A DNA stretch of 64,000 bases from Poriferisodalis sp965203655. GTDB taxonomy: Bacteria; Actinomycetota; Acidimicrobiia; Acidimicrobiales; Poriferisodalaceae. The DNA is taken from contig NZ_CBDBDD010000008.1 in assembly GCF_965203655.1 (NCBI RefSeq), positions 434,001 through 498,000 on the forward strand, written 5' to 3'. The notes beneath the pieces are model-generated. The model made no database searches and was not told the origin of the DNA. It was given only the letters and a program-made list of their open reading frames with translations. This document shows, piece after piece, positions 1 through 9,509 of this stretch (its first letter is position 1; each line of letters starts with the position of its first letter). The position numbers and the translations under genes are program-made.

Positions 1-443
1 CAGCCCACCGCCAGCACGGCCGTCAGCGGCCAGTCGTGCCATGCCAGCGTGAGATCACCGGCCGTGCTCCCGCCGGCATCTGCCGCTGCGTCGGCCTCTG
101 CGCCCTCCGACCGCTGCTGTGTCGTCGCCGCACCGGATGATTCAGCAGCCAGTCCGGTCTGTCGGGTCAGTCTGGCCAGCCCGGCCGGGGGCACCGAGTA
201 GCCCAGCGACCCCACGGTCGCCGCGGCACGGCTCGCGAGCTTGCCCGGCGTGTCCTCAAAGCCCAGGATCCGCGCCCGCCGGGTGGCGAAGCTCACTGTG
301 GCCTCGGTCACCCCGGCCTGTGAATTCAGCTCCTGCTCGATGCGGTGCGCGCAGTTCGTGCAGGTCATGCCCTCAATGGGCAGCTCCAATTCGAGGGGAG
401 ATGATGCGTCGACGTCGTCGCCGACTGCCGCAGCGCGGCTCAT
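1..443 (-). CDS. Heavy-metal (copper-type) P1B ATPase, N-terminal fragment
   Basis: The frame opens with ATG at 443 on the minus strand and stays open to base 1, so 147 codons are visible and the rest lies outside the window. Residues about 18-85 form a heavy-metal-associated domain with the metal-binding loop GMTCTNCAHRIE (the CxxC pair). A linker rich in Ala, Ser and Asp follows, and the fragment ends in a hydrophobic stretch that begins LTAVLAVG, probably the first membrane helix. This order is that of P1B-type ATPases, most often Cu+ exporters in the plasma membrane. The ATPase core is not visible, so metal specificity is open. The gene is divergent from pgsA, with only 63 bp between the two preferred start codons. 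Confidence 0.8.
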   Translation of the reverse strand, partial: MSRAAAVGDDVDASSPLELELPIEGMTCTNCAHRIEQELNSQAGVTEATVSFATRRARILGFEDTPGKLASRAAATVGSLGYSVPPAGLARLTRQTGLAAESSGAATTQQRSEGAEADAAADAGGSTAGDLTLAWHDWPLTAVLAVG

Positions 444-492
444 GGGCGCAGCGTAATGAGAACGATGACCGTCCCGCCCCGGCGGGCCCGCG

Positions 493-498
493 TAGCCT
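493..498 (+). promoter_or_regulatory. Candidate -10 hexamer for pgsA (leaderless)
   Basis: TAGCCT lies 8 bases before ATG 507. The spacing fits a leaderless transcript that starts at or next to the start codon, and it favours ATG 507 over the upstream ATG 456. Confidence 0.5.
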
Positions 499-506
499 CC
501 CCATGG

Positions 507-1106
507 ATGGGGGTGCCGGAGGAGCAGGACACGCCCCCGACGTTCGGGCCGACAGCGCTCGCGACGCCTGCCAATCTCGTCACCGTTGCCCGCATCGCGG
601 CGTCGCCGGTGTTCATCTGGATGATCGCAGCGTGGGGGCCCCGCTGGGCCACATTCTGGACCGGCTTCGCCATCGCGATGACCGACTATCTCGATGGTCT
701 GCTGGCGCGCCGGCACGGAGCGACCCGGGCGGGCGCCTTCTTGGACCCGCTCGCCGACAAGGTGCTCGTGCTCGGCGGGCTCGCCGCGCTGGCGTGGAAC
801 GGGCAGTTCCATGCGGTGCCCGTCATTGTCATTGCGGTACGTGAGCTGGCGATCAGCGCCTACCGGTCGCGTGCCGGGCGCAAGGGCATCTCGGTGCCTG
901 CCACCCAGCTCGCGAAATGGAAGACGTTCGTGCAGCTGTGGGCGATCGGTTTCGCGGTCATGCCATCGCTCGCGACACACGCCCACTGGGTGGCCACGCT
1001 GACGCTGTGGGTTGCGGTGGTTCTCACCGTGTGGACCGGCTGGTCATATCTGCGCTCGGCTCGCGGCGCGGCTGCGCCCCAGCCCGGCGACGACCGGGGC
1101 GACTGA
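507..1106 (+). CDS. pgsA: CDP-diacylglycerol--glycerol-3-phosphate 3-phosphatidyltransferase
   Basis: This membrane enzyme makes phosphatidylglycerol phosphate from CDP-diacylglycerol and glycerol-3-phosphate, the committed step to phosphatidylglycerol and cardiolipin. The CDP-alcohol phosphotransferase signature is complete: DGLLAR, then eight residues, then GAFLDPLADK, which supplies the aspartates that bind Mg2+ and the substrates. Several hydrophobic helices follow. ATG 507 gives 199 residues, normal for PgsA, and has a -10-like TAGCCT at the leaderless distance; an in-frame ATG at 456 would add 17 unusual residues. pgsA followed by cinA and then recA is a common gene order in Gram-positive bacteria, although here catabolic genes separate cinA from recA. 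Confidence 0.88.
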   Translation: MGVPEEQDTPPTFGPTALATPANLVTVARIAASPVFIWMIAAWGPRWATFWTGFAIAMTDYLDGLLARRHGATRAGAFLDPLADKVLVLGGLAALAWNGQFHAVPVIVIAVRELAISAYRSRAGRKGISVPATQLAKWKTFVQLWAIGFAVMPSLATHAHWVATLTLWVAVVLTVWTGWSYLRSARGAAAPQPGDDRGD

Positions 1107-1175
1107 GGCGTCATTGAAGTGTCACTGAGGCGTCAGGGCCTGCCGGATTCTCGGCCGGGACCCCAGTCGCACTAC

Positions 1176-1181
1176 TAGGTT
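1176..1181 (+). promoter_or_regulatory. Candidate -10 hexamer for cinA (leaderless)
   Basis: TAGGTT lies 8 bases before ATG 1190. No Shine-Dalgarno sequence is visible between it and the start codon. Confidence 0.5.
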
Positions 1182-1189
1182 CACCCCCG

Positions 1190-2656
1190 ATGAAGACCGA
1201 GATCGTTGCCGTGGGGACCGAGCTGCTGCTCGGGCAGATTGTCGACACGAACTCCTCGTGGATGGGCGAGCAGCTCGCCCTGGCCGGCATCGACAGCCAC
1301 TACCAGACCAAGGTGGGGGACAACTGGGATCGCATCGAGGACGCCTTCCGGCTGGCGCTCGACCGCAGCGACGCCGTCATTGTCTGCGGCGGGCTGGGAC
1401 CCACCCAGGACGACATCACTCGCGAGGTGCTGGCATCGGTGATGGGCGTCGAGCTGGTGCTCGATGAGCGCATCGCCGAGCGGATCCGGGCGATGTTCGC
1501 CAGCCGCAGCCGCCCGATGCCCGAGAACAACCTGCGCCAGGCCATGGTGCCCGTCGGGGCGTCGCCGATCCCGCAGCAGCCCGGCACCGCGCCCGGCCTG
1601 GTGGCGCCCATCCGCTGGGTGCAGGGCGTCGGCGCAGTCGCGCCCGGCGCCGAGCCGCTGGACGGGGCCGAGGTACTCGAACGCGTCGTATACGTCGTGC
1701 CCGGTGTGCCCTACGAGATGCGCGAGATGATGAACGGCACGGTGCTGGGCGACCTGCAGCGGCGTGCCGGCGTCAGCGCAACCATCGAGAGCCGGGTGCT
1801 GCGCACGTGGGGCCAGAGCGAATCGGGCCTCGCGGAGATGCTGGCGGGCCGCATCGACGAGCTGGACGAAGCAGGCAACCCGACGCTGGCGTTCCTGGCC
1901 AGCGGCATCGAGGGCATCAAGGTGCGGATCACGGCGAAAGGTGCTGACTCGGCCGAAGCGTGGCGCCTGATCGAGGCCGAGCAGGCAGTGCTCGAACCGC
2001 TGCTGGGCGACCTGGTCTTCGCCTACGACGACGACAACATGGAGACGGCGGTGCTGGCTGAACTCGGCCGGCTGGGCTTGACACTCGGTGTCGCCGAGAC
2101 CATCACCGGTGGCCGGATGGCCAACCGGCTGTCGTCGGCAGAGGCGGCAATGCGCACCGGCCAGGCGCCGGACGGCGCCAAGCTCGGCGATCCCGGACTG
2201 GCGCCTGCCGGCGACACCGACCAGCCCGACGGCGGGACCGGCCCAGGCATCTTCGCGGGCGGCATCGTGGCCCGGTCAGAACACCTCACGGAGTACCTGC
2301 TGCACGCCGGCTCGTCGGAGGTCTCCCCGCTGGGCGATGACCTCGTGCCGCCACTCGCCTCCGCCGCTGGCGCCGAGGCGCTCGCCCGTGCGGCCCGCCT
2401 GCGCACCGGTGCCAGCGTGGGCCTCGCCGTCACGGCGATCGAAGACCGTGCCGCCGCCACTCCTGAGCATCCCTTCGGCACGGCGTTCCTGGCAGTGTCG
2501 ATCTCGGCGCAGCCTGCGCGCGGCGACATTCCCGCAATCGCTCACCGCGACAAGGCCGACGAGATCCGCCTGCCCGGCGACCGCGAACGCCTCGCCGACT
2601 ACAGCGCCATCTCCGCGCTCAACCTGCTGCGCCTCATCCTCCAAGGCCGCCGCTAG
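1190..2656 (+). CDS. cinA: CinA family protein with altered amidase motifs
   Basis: CinA proteins join an N-terminal MoCF/COG1058 domain, an ADP-ribose pyrophosphatase in some members, to a C-terminal PncC domain that deamidates nicotinamide mononucleotide in the pyridine nucleotide salvage cycle. The N-terminal domain is canonical: GTELLLGQIVDTNS at residues 9-22, then CGGLGPTQDD. The C-terminal domain (about 285-488) keeps the fold and the FAGGIVA segment but has ETITGG at 303-308 where the family has ESCTGG, so the catalytic serine is threonine. It also has TAIEDRAA from 415 where TGIAGPxG is expected. A Gly/Pro-rich insertion fills roughly residues 316-350. At 488 residues it is longer than usual (about 415-430). 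Pyrophosphatase activity is plausible; amidase activity is doubtful. Confidence 0.85.
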   Translation: MKTEIVAVGTELLLGQIVDTNSSWMGEQLALAGIDSHYQTKVGDNWDRIEDAFRLALDRSDAVIVCGGLGPTQDDITREVLASVMGVELVLDERIAERIRAMFASRSRPMPENNLRQAMVPVGASPIPQQPGTAPGLVAPIRWVQGVGAVAPGAEPLDGAEVLERVVYVVPGVPYEMREMMNGTVLGDLQRRAGVSATIESRVLRTWGQSESGLAEMLAGRIDELDEAGNPTLAFLASGIEGIKVRITAKGADSAEAWRLIEAEQAVLEPLLGDLVFAYDDDNMETAVLAELGRLGLTLGVAETITGGRMANRLSSAEAAMRTGQAPDGAKLGDPGLAPAGDTDQPDGGTGPGIFAGGIVARSEHLTEYLLHAGSSEVSPLGDDLVPPLASAAGAEALARAARLRTGASVGLAVTAIEDRAAATPEHPFGTAFLAVSISAQPARGDIPAIAHRDKADEIRLPGDRERLADYSAISALNLLRLILQGRR

Positions 2657-2731
2657 CTGCTGCGCGGGCGTCGTCGGGATCTCGCCGACGAGCCCGGCGC
2701 GGCATGCGCAGCGAACTGGCAGGCTGTCCCG

Positions 2732-3634
2732 ATGCGTTTCGGATTCTGGACGAAGAACGACCAAGAGACCTCGGCGGTCATCGAGTGCTGCCAGCACGCC
2801 GAGGCCACGGGCTGGGACGGATTGTGGTTCGCCGACCACTTCATGCCCAACGAGGAGAACGTGGACCAGCCGGTCCACGAGGCGTGGTCGGTGCTCGCGG
2901 CGCTCGCGGTGGCCGTGCCCCGGGTGCGCCTCGGCCCGCTCGTGGCCGGCAACACCTACCGCAACCCGGCGCTGACCGCCAAGATCGCCACCACGATCGA
3001 CCACCTGTCGGGCGGCCGGGTGGTGCTGGGCATCGGCGCCGGGTGGCAGGAGAACGAGCACGAGGCGTACGGATTCGAGTTCGGCACGCTGCGCAGCCGC
3101 ATGGATCGCTTCGACGAGGCCGTCGAGATCATCAGCTCGCTGCTCGGGAACACACGCACGAACTTCGACGGCGAGCACTACACGCTGGCCGGGGCGCCGC
3201 TCGACCCCAAGCCGGTGCAGTCGCCGGTCCCGCTGCTGATCGGCGGCGGCGGTCGGAAGCGCACGCTGCGGACCACTGCTCGCTGGGCCACCGAATGGAA
3301 TTACTGGGGCATGCCCGATGACATAGCGGACCTGTGCAGCGTGCTGGACGGGCACTGCGAGGCGATCGGCCGCGACCCCGCCGAGATCAGCCGCTCGGCG
3401 TGCGCACTGCTGTTCATCAATGAGGACTCGGCCAAGCTGGACCGCTTCCGTGCCATGGACCTGGGCCGGGCCACGATCGTCGGCACTCCCGACGAGGTCA
3501 GCGAGGTCGTTGAGCAGTACCGGCAGGTGGGCGTCGACGAGTTGATCATCCCCGACTTCACCTTCGGCCCCATGGAAGCCAAGAAGCACTCCATGGACCT
3601 GTTCATCAACGAGGTAGCACCCAACTTCCGCTGA
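2732..3634 (+). CDS. LLM-class (luciferase-like) flavin oxidoreductase, probably F420-dependent
   Basis: A 300-residue TIM-barrel protein of the bacterial luciferase superfamily. It starts with the typical first strand MRFGFWT. The central part carries the recognisable features of actinobacterial F420-dependent members: TAKIATTIDHLSGGRVVLGIGAGW at about 88-111, followed by EHEAYGFEFGT and a GGGG phosphate-binding loop near 170. Such enzymes use reduced F420 or FMN to oxidise or reduce small organic substrates; the substrate cannot be read from sequence. It lies 49 bp ahead of a second, divergent LLM gene, so the two may be co-transcribed. An F420:NADPH oxidoreductase gene at 47969 shows that the organism uses F420. 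Confidence 0.85.
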   Translation: MRFGFWTKNDQETSAVIECCQHAEATGWDGLWFADHFMPNEENVDQPVHEAWSVLAALAVAVPRVRLGPLVAGNTYRNPALTAKIATTIDHLSGGRVVLGIGAGWQENEHEAYGFEFGTLRSRMDRFDEAVEIISSLLGNTRTNFDGEHYTLAGAPLDPKPVQSPVPLLIGGGGRKRTLRTTARWATEWNYWGMPDDIADLCSVLDGHCEAIGRDPAEISRSACALLFINEDSAKLDRFRAMDLGRATIVGTPDEVSEVVEQYRQVGVDELIIPDFTFGPMEAKKHSMDLFINEVAPNFR

Positions 3635-3683
3635 CGGCAACGCAACACCACACCACACGACACTCCGACGACGGGAGAACGAG

Positions 3684-4535
3684 ATGAAGATCGGTCTGTT
3701 TCAGATCAACATGGGTGCGCTGGGCGATGCCGCCGGCGCCGAGGGCGCTGGACGCATTGCCGTAGCCGCGGAACAAGCCGGCTTCGAGTCGGTGTGGACG
3801 GGGGAGCACGTGGTGCTTCCCGATCCACAGGCGCCGCCCTCGCCGCTGCCGCCGCTGCACCCGATGCTCGACCCCGCCGTTGCGCTCGCGTATGTCGCCG
3901 CGCTCACTAGCGAGATCAAGCTGGGCACCGGCATCATCATCGTCCCCCAGCGCAACCCGCTGGTGCTGGCCAAGGAGCTGGCCAGCGTGGACGTGCTGTC
4001 GGGCGGCCGGCTGCTGTTCGGCGTGGGCGTGGGGTATCTCGTGCCGGAGTTCGAGGCGCTGGGCATACCGATGGAAGACCGTGCCCGCCGCACTGAGGAG
4101 TACATCGAGGCCATGCGCGCCATCTGGTCGATGGACCAACCGGCCTACGACGGCGACTTCGTGAAGTTCGCAGACGTGCAGGCGCGGCCCCGACCCATCC
4201 AGCAGCCGGGTCCGCCGGTGGTGATGGGCGGCCACACGGCGCCCGCCTACCGCCGATCGGTCACGATGAGCGAGGGCTGGTACGGGTTCGCGCTCGACTA
4301 CGACGCCACACAGCGCTGCATTGACGGGCTGTCCGAGGCTGGCGCCCGCTACGAGCGACCTGCCGAGCTCGGCAGGCTCGAGATCACGGTCACGCCTAGG
4401 GTGCGCCCGACACCGGAGATGGTCGAACGCTTCGCCGAGATGGGCGTGGACCGGCTCGTGCTGCTGCCGAATGGCCAAACCGTCGACGAGATCGCCACCT
4501 TCGTCGAGCACATCGGCACCACGCTGCTGTCATGA
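3684..4535 (+). CDS. LLM-class F420-dependent oxidoreductase
   Basis: Second luciferase-like monooxygenase, 283 residues. The start ATG 3684 is preceded by a good Shine-Dalgarno sequence (CGGGAGAACGAG). Family marks are the strand MKIGLFQIN, WTGEHVVLP near 34-42 (the EHV segment of the flavin pocket), the RNPLVLAKELASVDVLSGGRLLFGVGVGYL segment (about 92-121) and a C-terminal barrel end, PEMVERFAEMGVDRLVLLP. This matches the F420-dependent subfamily often annotated TIGR03619. Substrate unknown. With the gene just upstream and the CoA-transferase/crotonase genes beyond, it forms an accessory catabolic block inserted between cinA and recA. Confidence 0.85.
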   Translation: MKIGLFQINMGALGDAAGAEGAGRIAVAAEQAGFESVWTGEHVVLPDPQAPPSPLPPLHPMLDPAVALAYVAALTSEIKLGTGIIIVPQRNPLVLAKELASVDVLSGGRLLFGVGVGYLVPEFEALGIPMEDRARRTEEYIEAMRAIWSMDQPAYDGDFVKFADVQARPRPIQQPGPPVVMGGHTAPAYRRSVTMSEGWYGFALDYDATQRCIDGLSEAGARYERPAELGRLEITVTPRVRPTPEMVERFAEMGVDRLVLLPNGQTVDEIATFVEHIGTTLLS

Positions 4536-4635
4536 GCGGCACGCCGTCTCGGGAGCATCGGGGCGAATCCCCTTGCAACTGGCGAGGGGTCGAGCGAGAC
4601 TGGCGAGGCCGAGGGCAGTAGCCCGCGGAAGTAGG

Positions 4636-4667
4636 CCCGGCTCCTCTCCGGACGGTGAGCGGCCGGG
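4636..4667. terminator. Possible hairpin in the convergent gap
   Basis: The 161-bp gap (4536-4696) between the convergent LLM and CoA-transferase genes holds no gene. CCCGGC at 4636-4641 pairs with GCCGGG at 4662-4667, and an inner CTC/GAG extends the stem. Further upstream the runs GGGG, CCCC and GGGG could pair in two ways. There is no clear U-tract, so this is only a weak bidirectional terminator candidate. Confidence 0.25.
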
Positions 4668-4696
4668 TCTTGCGCGTGCGGCAGTCGAACCTTTAC

Positions 4697-5941
4697 CTAT
4701 CGGCGCCCAGGAGCGCTCGGGCGGCGGATTGCCTCGCCGGCTGACACGATGCCCTCGTCTTCGAGCGCATCGATGGCCCCGTCGTCGAGGCCGGCGAGTT
4801 CGCGCAGCACTTCGCGATTGTGCTGACCCCGGTCACCGGCGACGGCTCCCGGCACGACACCGGACTCAGCCGCCCTGAAGCGCCACGGCGACTGCGGAAC
4901 GGTCATCGGTGCCGCGGTCTCGCCCCCCACGATGTCGACGAATGCACCGCGCTCGGCGGCCCAGTCGGTCGCGGCGAGTTCGGCCACCGTGCGTACTTCT
5001 GCTGCCATGACCGATTTCACGCCGATCGCCGCCTCGACTGCTTCGGCACTGTCGAATTGGCTCACCCACTCGCCGAAGATGGCTTCGATCTCGTCGCGAT
5101 GCAGGACGCGGTCCTCGATGCGTGCGAAACGCGGGTCTTTGCGCAGGTCTGGCCGGTTCATCGCAGCCGCGATGACCTTGAAGCCGAAGTTGGCGGTGAG
5201 GTCGAGCGTCACGGTGACGTGGCGGCCGTTCGACAGCGGGTACACCGCGGCCCAGTTCTGCCCGCCCTTGAAGCCGATCATCGGATCCTGGCCGGTCAGG
5301 TCGGTCGCGGCCTGGTCGTTGCACATGAGCGTGCTCTCGGCCATCGACACCTCCACGGTCTGGCCACGCCCGGTCCGCACACGCATGTGCATCGCTGCCA
5401 GCACGGCGCCCAGTGCGTGCAGCCCGGTGTAGGTGTCGGCGTGGGACATCGGGTCGTTGCGGTAGGCGTCCCCGCCCCGGCGCCTGGAGACCATCTCGGT
5501 CACTCCGGCTTCAGCGTGCAGCACCGACGCGAAGGCTCCCCGGTCGCTGCGACTGTTGCCGTGGCCCCAGCCCGACACCGACGCCACGATGATGCCGGGG
5601 TTGATCTCGCTGAGCACATCGAAGCCCAGCCCCAGCTTCTCGAGCACTCCCGGCCGGTAGTTCTCCAGCACGATGTCGGCCTTGGGGACCATCGACAGCA
5701 GCACGTCACGGCCGGCGGGCTGGGTCAAGTCGAGCGAGATGCATTCCTTGCCGACGTTGAACTGGGCGAAGTAGGGCGAGAACCCGTCGACGTTGGGAAC
5801 GATGAACCTGGTGAGATCGGCATCAGGAGGCTCGATCTTCACCACGCGGGCGCCTAGATCCGCCAGCAGGCGACCGGTGATCGGCCCCGCCACGGCGCGG
5901 GTCAGATCCAGCACGAGTACGTCTTCGAGCGGTCGTTCCAC
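4697..5941 (-). CDS. CaiB/BaiF family (type III) CoA-transferase
   Basis: A 414-residue family III CoA-transferase, which moves CoA between carboxylic acids through an aspartyl-CoA thioester intermediate. The N-terminus has the family sequence LDLTRAVAGPITGRLLADLGARVVKIEPP, then NVGKECISLDL and VLENYRPGVLEKLGL. The catalytic Asp is probably that of DTYTGLHALGAVLAAM, around residues 168-183. The start is GTG 5941, with TATCGT 8 bases upstream. Downstream of a crotonase and an MFS carrier on the same strand, it suggests activation and breakdown of an imported organic acid. The acid cannot be inferred. A second CaiB-type gene lies at 24414. Confidence 0.88.
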   Translation of the reverse strand: MERPLEDVLVLDLTRAVAGPITGRLLADLGARVVKIEPPDADLTRFIVPNVDGFSPYFAQFNVGKECISLDLTQPAGRDVLLSMVPKADIVLENYRPGVLEKLGLGFDVLSEINPGIIVASVSGWGHGNSRSDRGAFASVLHAEAGVTEMVSRRRGGDAYRNDPMSHADTYTGLHALGAVLAAMHMRVRTGRGQTVEVSMAESTLMCNDQAATDLTGQDPMIGFKGGQNWAAVYPLSNGRHVTVTLDLTANFGFKVIAAAMNRPDLRKDPRFARIEDRVLHRDEIEAIFGEWVSQFDSAEAVEAAIGVKSVMAAEVRTVAELAATDWAAERGAFVDIVGGETAAPMTVPQSPWRFRAAESGVVPGAVAGDRGQHNREVLRELAGLDDGAIDALEDEGIVSAGEAIRRPSAPGRR

Positions 5942-5949
5942 GGCGCACG

Positions 5950-5955
5950 ACGATA
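5950..5955 (-). promoter_or_regulatory. Candidate -10 hexamer for the CoA-transferase (leaderless)
   Basis: On the minus strand TATCGT lies 8 bases before GTG 5941, so this gene may have its own promoter even though two genes on the same strand lie upstream. Confidence 0.45.
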
Positions 5956-6008
5956 GAGCCGCGCAGCGTTCGTTGCCCGTCCTCAGCGGCCGGTGTCACT
6001 GCCCGCTC

Positions 6009-7313
6009 TCAGCGGGCGATGTCACTGCTCGCCGGCACCGGCATCCAGACGCTGGGCGGGGACAGCTGCGAGGGCACCCGGGGCGCCGGTGCCGCGTCGG
6101 GAGGCTCGAGCGGCACCGGGTCGCGGGTCAGTCTCGAGATGACCAGCGTTCCCGCCAGGGCGAACACTGCCACGACGGCAATGGGCACGAGCGTCCCGCC
6201 GGTTTGTTCCTGCATGGTGAGCATCAGGATCGGGCCCACCATGCTGCCGATGCCGTAGCAGAAGAACAGTCGGCCCAGCACCGACCCTATGCCTGCGACG
6301 CCGAACAGATGCGGCGTGACATCGCCCTGCAGAGCGACGAAACCGCCGTAGCCGACGCCCAGCAACACGGCGAACACCACGATCTGCCAGTAGCGATCGG
6401 ACGCGAAGAACCAGATCACGTACGCGACCGGCAGCATCCCGAAGGAGATCGTCAGCAAGCGCACCGACCCGAGGGCCCGAGCGAAACTGGTCAGCAGCAG
6501 GCGCCCGACGATGCTCGCGCCGCCGACGACCGACAGCAGCAATGCTGCCGCGCTGGCGCTGATGCCGACCGACCGAGCGAACGGGATGATCGCAGCGAGC
6601 GAGCCGATCACCGGTACGGCGAATAGCGCGGAGCCGATCGTCAACAGCCAGAACGCCTTCGTCCGGCAGACGCGGCGAACGTGCTCGCGCGGATGAGCGG
6701 TCGCGACGATCGGCGTGCGCCGCACCAGCACGAAGCACACGACGAAGGTGACCGCTGCGATGACGGCTAGCCACCGGAACGCCTCGCGCCAGCCCAAGAT
6801 CTCAATCATGCGCTCGGCGAGCGGTACCAAGAACATGGTGCCCAGGCCGGGTCCAGTCGCGACCAGCCCTTGAGACACAGCCCGGTTCCGCACAAACCAC
6901 GATGCTGCTGTCGCGAACAACGGCGAGACGAACAGCCCGGCGCCGAATCCGCAGCCGATGCCGTACACCACGTAACCGTGCGAGATCTGCGACACCGCCG
7001 AGGTCAGCACCAAGCCGGCCACGAACATCGTGCCGCCCACCGCCAACAACGGCCGCGGCCCCAGCCGATGCAGCAGCGGGCCCGAGATGATCCCGGTGCT
7101 GAAGAACAGCAGCGTGGCGATCCCGATCATCACCGAGGTGCCGCCCTGGCCGGTCCCGAATTCGGCCGACATCGACTCTATGAACGCGCCGAACGTGTAG
7201 ATGGTGCCGAAGGCCACGCCGCATGACAGGCCGGCGCCGACCGCCACCAGCCAGGCGCGCCACGAGTCGATGAGTTCGGGCCGGCTCGCGAGCGGCGCAG
7301 AGGTCAGTGCCAT
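6009..7313 (-). CDS. MFS transporter, monocarboxylate/OFA-like
   Basis: A 434-residue membrane protein with about 12 hydrophobic helices and a basic central loop (RRTPIVATAHPREHVRRVCRTK, about 205-226), as in the major facilitator superfamily. The N-terminal half (GLSCGVAFGTIYTFGAFIESM and FFSTGIISGPLLHRLGPRPLL) resembles the monocarboxylate/oxalate-formate antiporter branch. It probably moves an organic anion across the cytoplasmic membrane. It lies 39 bp downstream of a crotonase and upstream of a CoA-transferase, which supports a carboxylate substrate fed into acyl-CoA metabolism. Substrate and direction are not determined by sequence. Confidence 0.82.
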   Translation of the reverse strand: MALTSAPLASRPELIDSWRAWLVAVGAGLSCGVAFGTIYTFGAFIESMSAEFGTGQGGTSVMIGIATLLFFSTGIISGPLLHRLGPRPLLAVGGTMFVAGLVLTSAVSQISHGYVVYGIGCGFGAGLFVSPLFATAASWFVRNRAVSQGLVATGPGLGTMFLVPLAERMIEILGWREAFRWLAVIAAVTFVVCFVLVRRTPIVATAHPREHVRRVCRTKAFWLLTIGSALFAVPVIGSLAAIIPFARSVGISASAAALLLSVVGGASIVGRLLLTSFARALGSVRLLTISFGMLPVAYVIWFFASDRYWQIVVFAVLLGVGYGGFVALQGDVTPHLFGVAGIGSVLGRLFFCYGIGSMVGPILMLTMQEQTGGTLVPIAVVAVFALAGTLVISRLTRDPVPLEPPDAAPAPRVPSQLSPPSVWMPVPASSDIAR

Positions 7314-7352
7314 CAGCGGGGGGCCATCAGACGGTCGGCATCACAACAGCGT

Positions 7353-8225
7353 TCAGCTTTCGCTGCGAATCTCGGCCACGAGATCGCCGACCCGCATCTC
7401 GCCGTCGCGCGTCTGCCCGCCCAACTCGATGAACTGCTCCATGGCGGGCTGCGCCTCGGGTGTGCGCAGGAGCCGCTGGAAGAGATACCGCTCCTCGAAC
7501 AGCCCCTCGTTGAGGGGGAGCTCGTCGGCCGCGTTGACGGCTTGCTTGGCCAGGGCGACGGCCTCGGGCGGGAACTTCGCGATGCGGTATGCCAGCTCGG
7601 TGACGAACGGCCGCAGCTCGTCGGCGGGCAGCGCCCGGTTGAGGTAGCCCCACTGCTCGGCGGTGCGCGCATCGATGTCGACGCCGCCGAGGATCACCTC
7701 CATGGCGCGGCCGCGCCCGACCAGACGGGGGAGCCGCTGGGTGCCGGTGCCGCCGGGCAGGATGCCGATCGGCACCTCCATCTGGTTGATGACCGTGCGG
7801 TCGAGCGCGCCGAAGCGCATGTCGCACGACATTGACAGCTCGCTGCCGCCGCCGCCGACCCGCCCGCCGATCTCGACGATGGTGGCCTTGGGCATCGTGC
7901 GGTACGTCTCGCACATGGCGTGGAACCCGACGTGTTCGGTGGGTCGCTCGGCGGGACCGTCGGTCGGGTAGCCCAGGATCGCCGTGACGTCGAAGTGGGC
8001 GATGAAGAAGTCGGGGTTGTCGCTGCGCAGCACCACCACCCGCACCGAGTCGTCATCGGCGACGTGAACGCTGAACTTGGCGAGTTCGCGGAACAGCGCC
8101 GGAGTCATCACGTTGATGGGCGGAGCGTCGATGGTGGCGAACACGACACCTGCGTCGCGCTCGATTACCAGCAGCTCGAAGTCGTCATCGGTCATCACAG
8201 CGGATTTCTCAGCAGGGGAGTTCAT
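7353..8225 (-). CDS. Enoyl-CoA hydratase/isomerase (crotonase) family protein
   Basis: A 290-residue crotonase-fold protein. The first oxyanion-hole segment is FFIAHFDVTAI near residues 72-82; the second is IGGRVGGGGSELSMSCDMRFGA near 119-140, the usual GGG(x)ELAL(A)CD motif. The third recognisable element is PIGILPGGTGTQRLPRLVGRGRAMEVILGG. The canonical hydratase glutamate pair is not obvious (MEVPIGILPGG in place of PExxLGxxPGxGGT), so the exact reaction (hydratase, isomerase, hydrolase) is open. It probably heads a minus-strand unit with the MFS carrier and CoA-transferase genes. Confidence 0.85.
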   Translation of the reverse strand: MNSPAEKSAVMTDDDFELLVIERDAGVVFATIDAPPINVMTPALFRELAKFSVHVADDDSVRVVVLRSDNPDFFIAHFDVTAILGYPTDGPAERPTEHVGFHAMCETYRTMPKATIVEIGGRVGGGGSELSMSCDMRFGALDRTVINQMEVPIGILPGGTGTQRLPRLVGRGRAMEVILGGVDIDARTAEQWGYLNRALPADELRPFVTELAYRIAKFPPEAVALAKQAVNAADELPLNEGLFEERYLFQRLLRTPEAQPAMEQFIELGGQTRDGEMRVGDLVAEIRSES

Positions 8226-8277
8226 GGGGCGCAGCGTGCCACATAGCTGTGACGTGCATTCGTGTACCCGTCCTGGC

Positions 8278-8307
8278 TTGACACGAACTGATGTTCGGAA
8301 CTACATT
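8278..8307 (+). promoter_or_regulatory. recA promoter
   Basis: TTGACA at 8278-8283 is a perfect -35 consensus. TACATT at 8302-8307 matches TATAAT at four of six positions with an 18-bp spacer. The SOS box lies inside the spacer, so LexA bound there would block RNA polymerase. The leader to the recA ATG is about 110 nt. Confidence 0.7.
8285..8296 (+). promoter_or_regulatory. LexA-binding SOS box
   Basis: GAACTGATGTTC is a perfect GAAC-N4-GTTC palindrome, the LexA operator type of Bacillus and Actinobacteria. It lies between the -35 and -10 elements of recA, 128 bp before its ATG. Confidence 0.85.
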
Positions 8308-8423
8308 GCTGTCATTCGCGCACGGCAGAAAATCACCCGTGAGTTGTCACACCCCGCTTCTACGGTGCCCCAAGACGGCATCGCACACCGGGTGCGGCCG
8401 AATGGGAGTCCGAGGAGGACGAC

Positions 8424-9509
<1,086 letters not shown>

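Noticed and set aside
2276..3658. A 460-codon open frame on the minus strand opposite cinA and the first LLM gene
   Set aside because: High GC leaves antisense frames open. Its translation is rich in Arg, His and Gly with no motif, while the plus-strand genes have complete family signatures.
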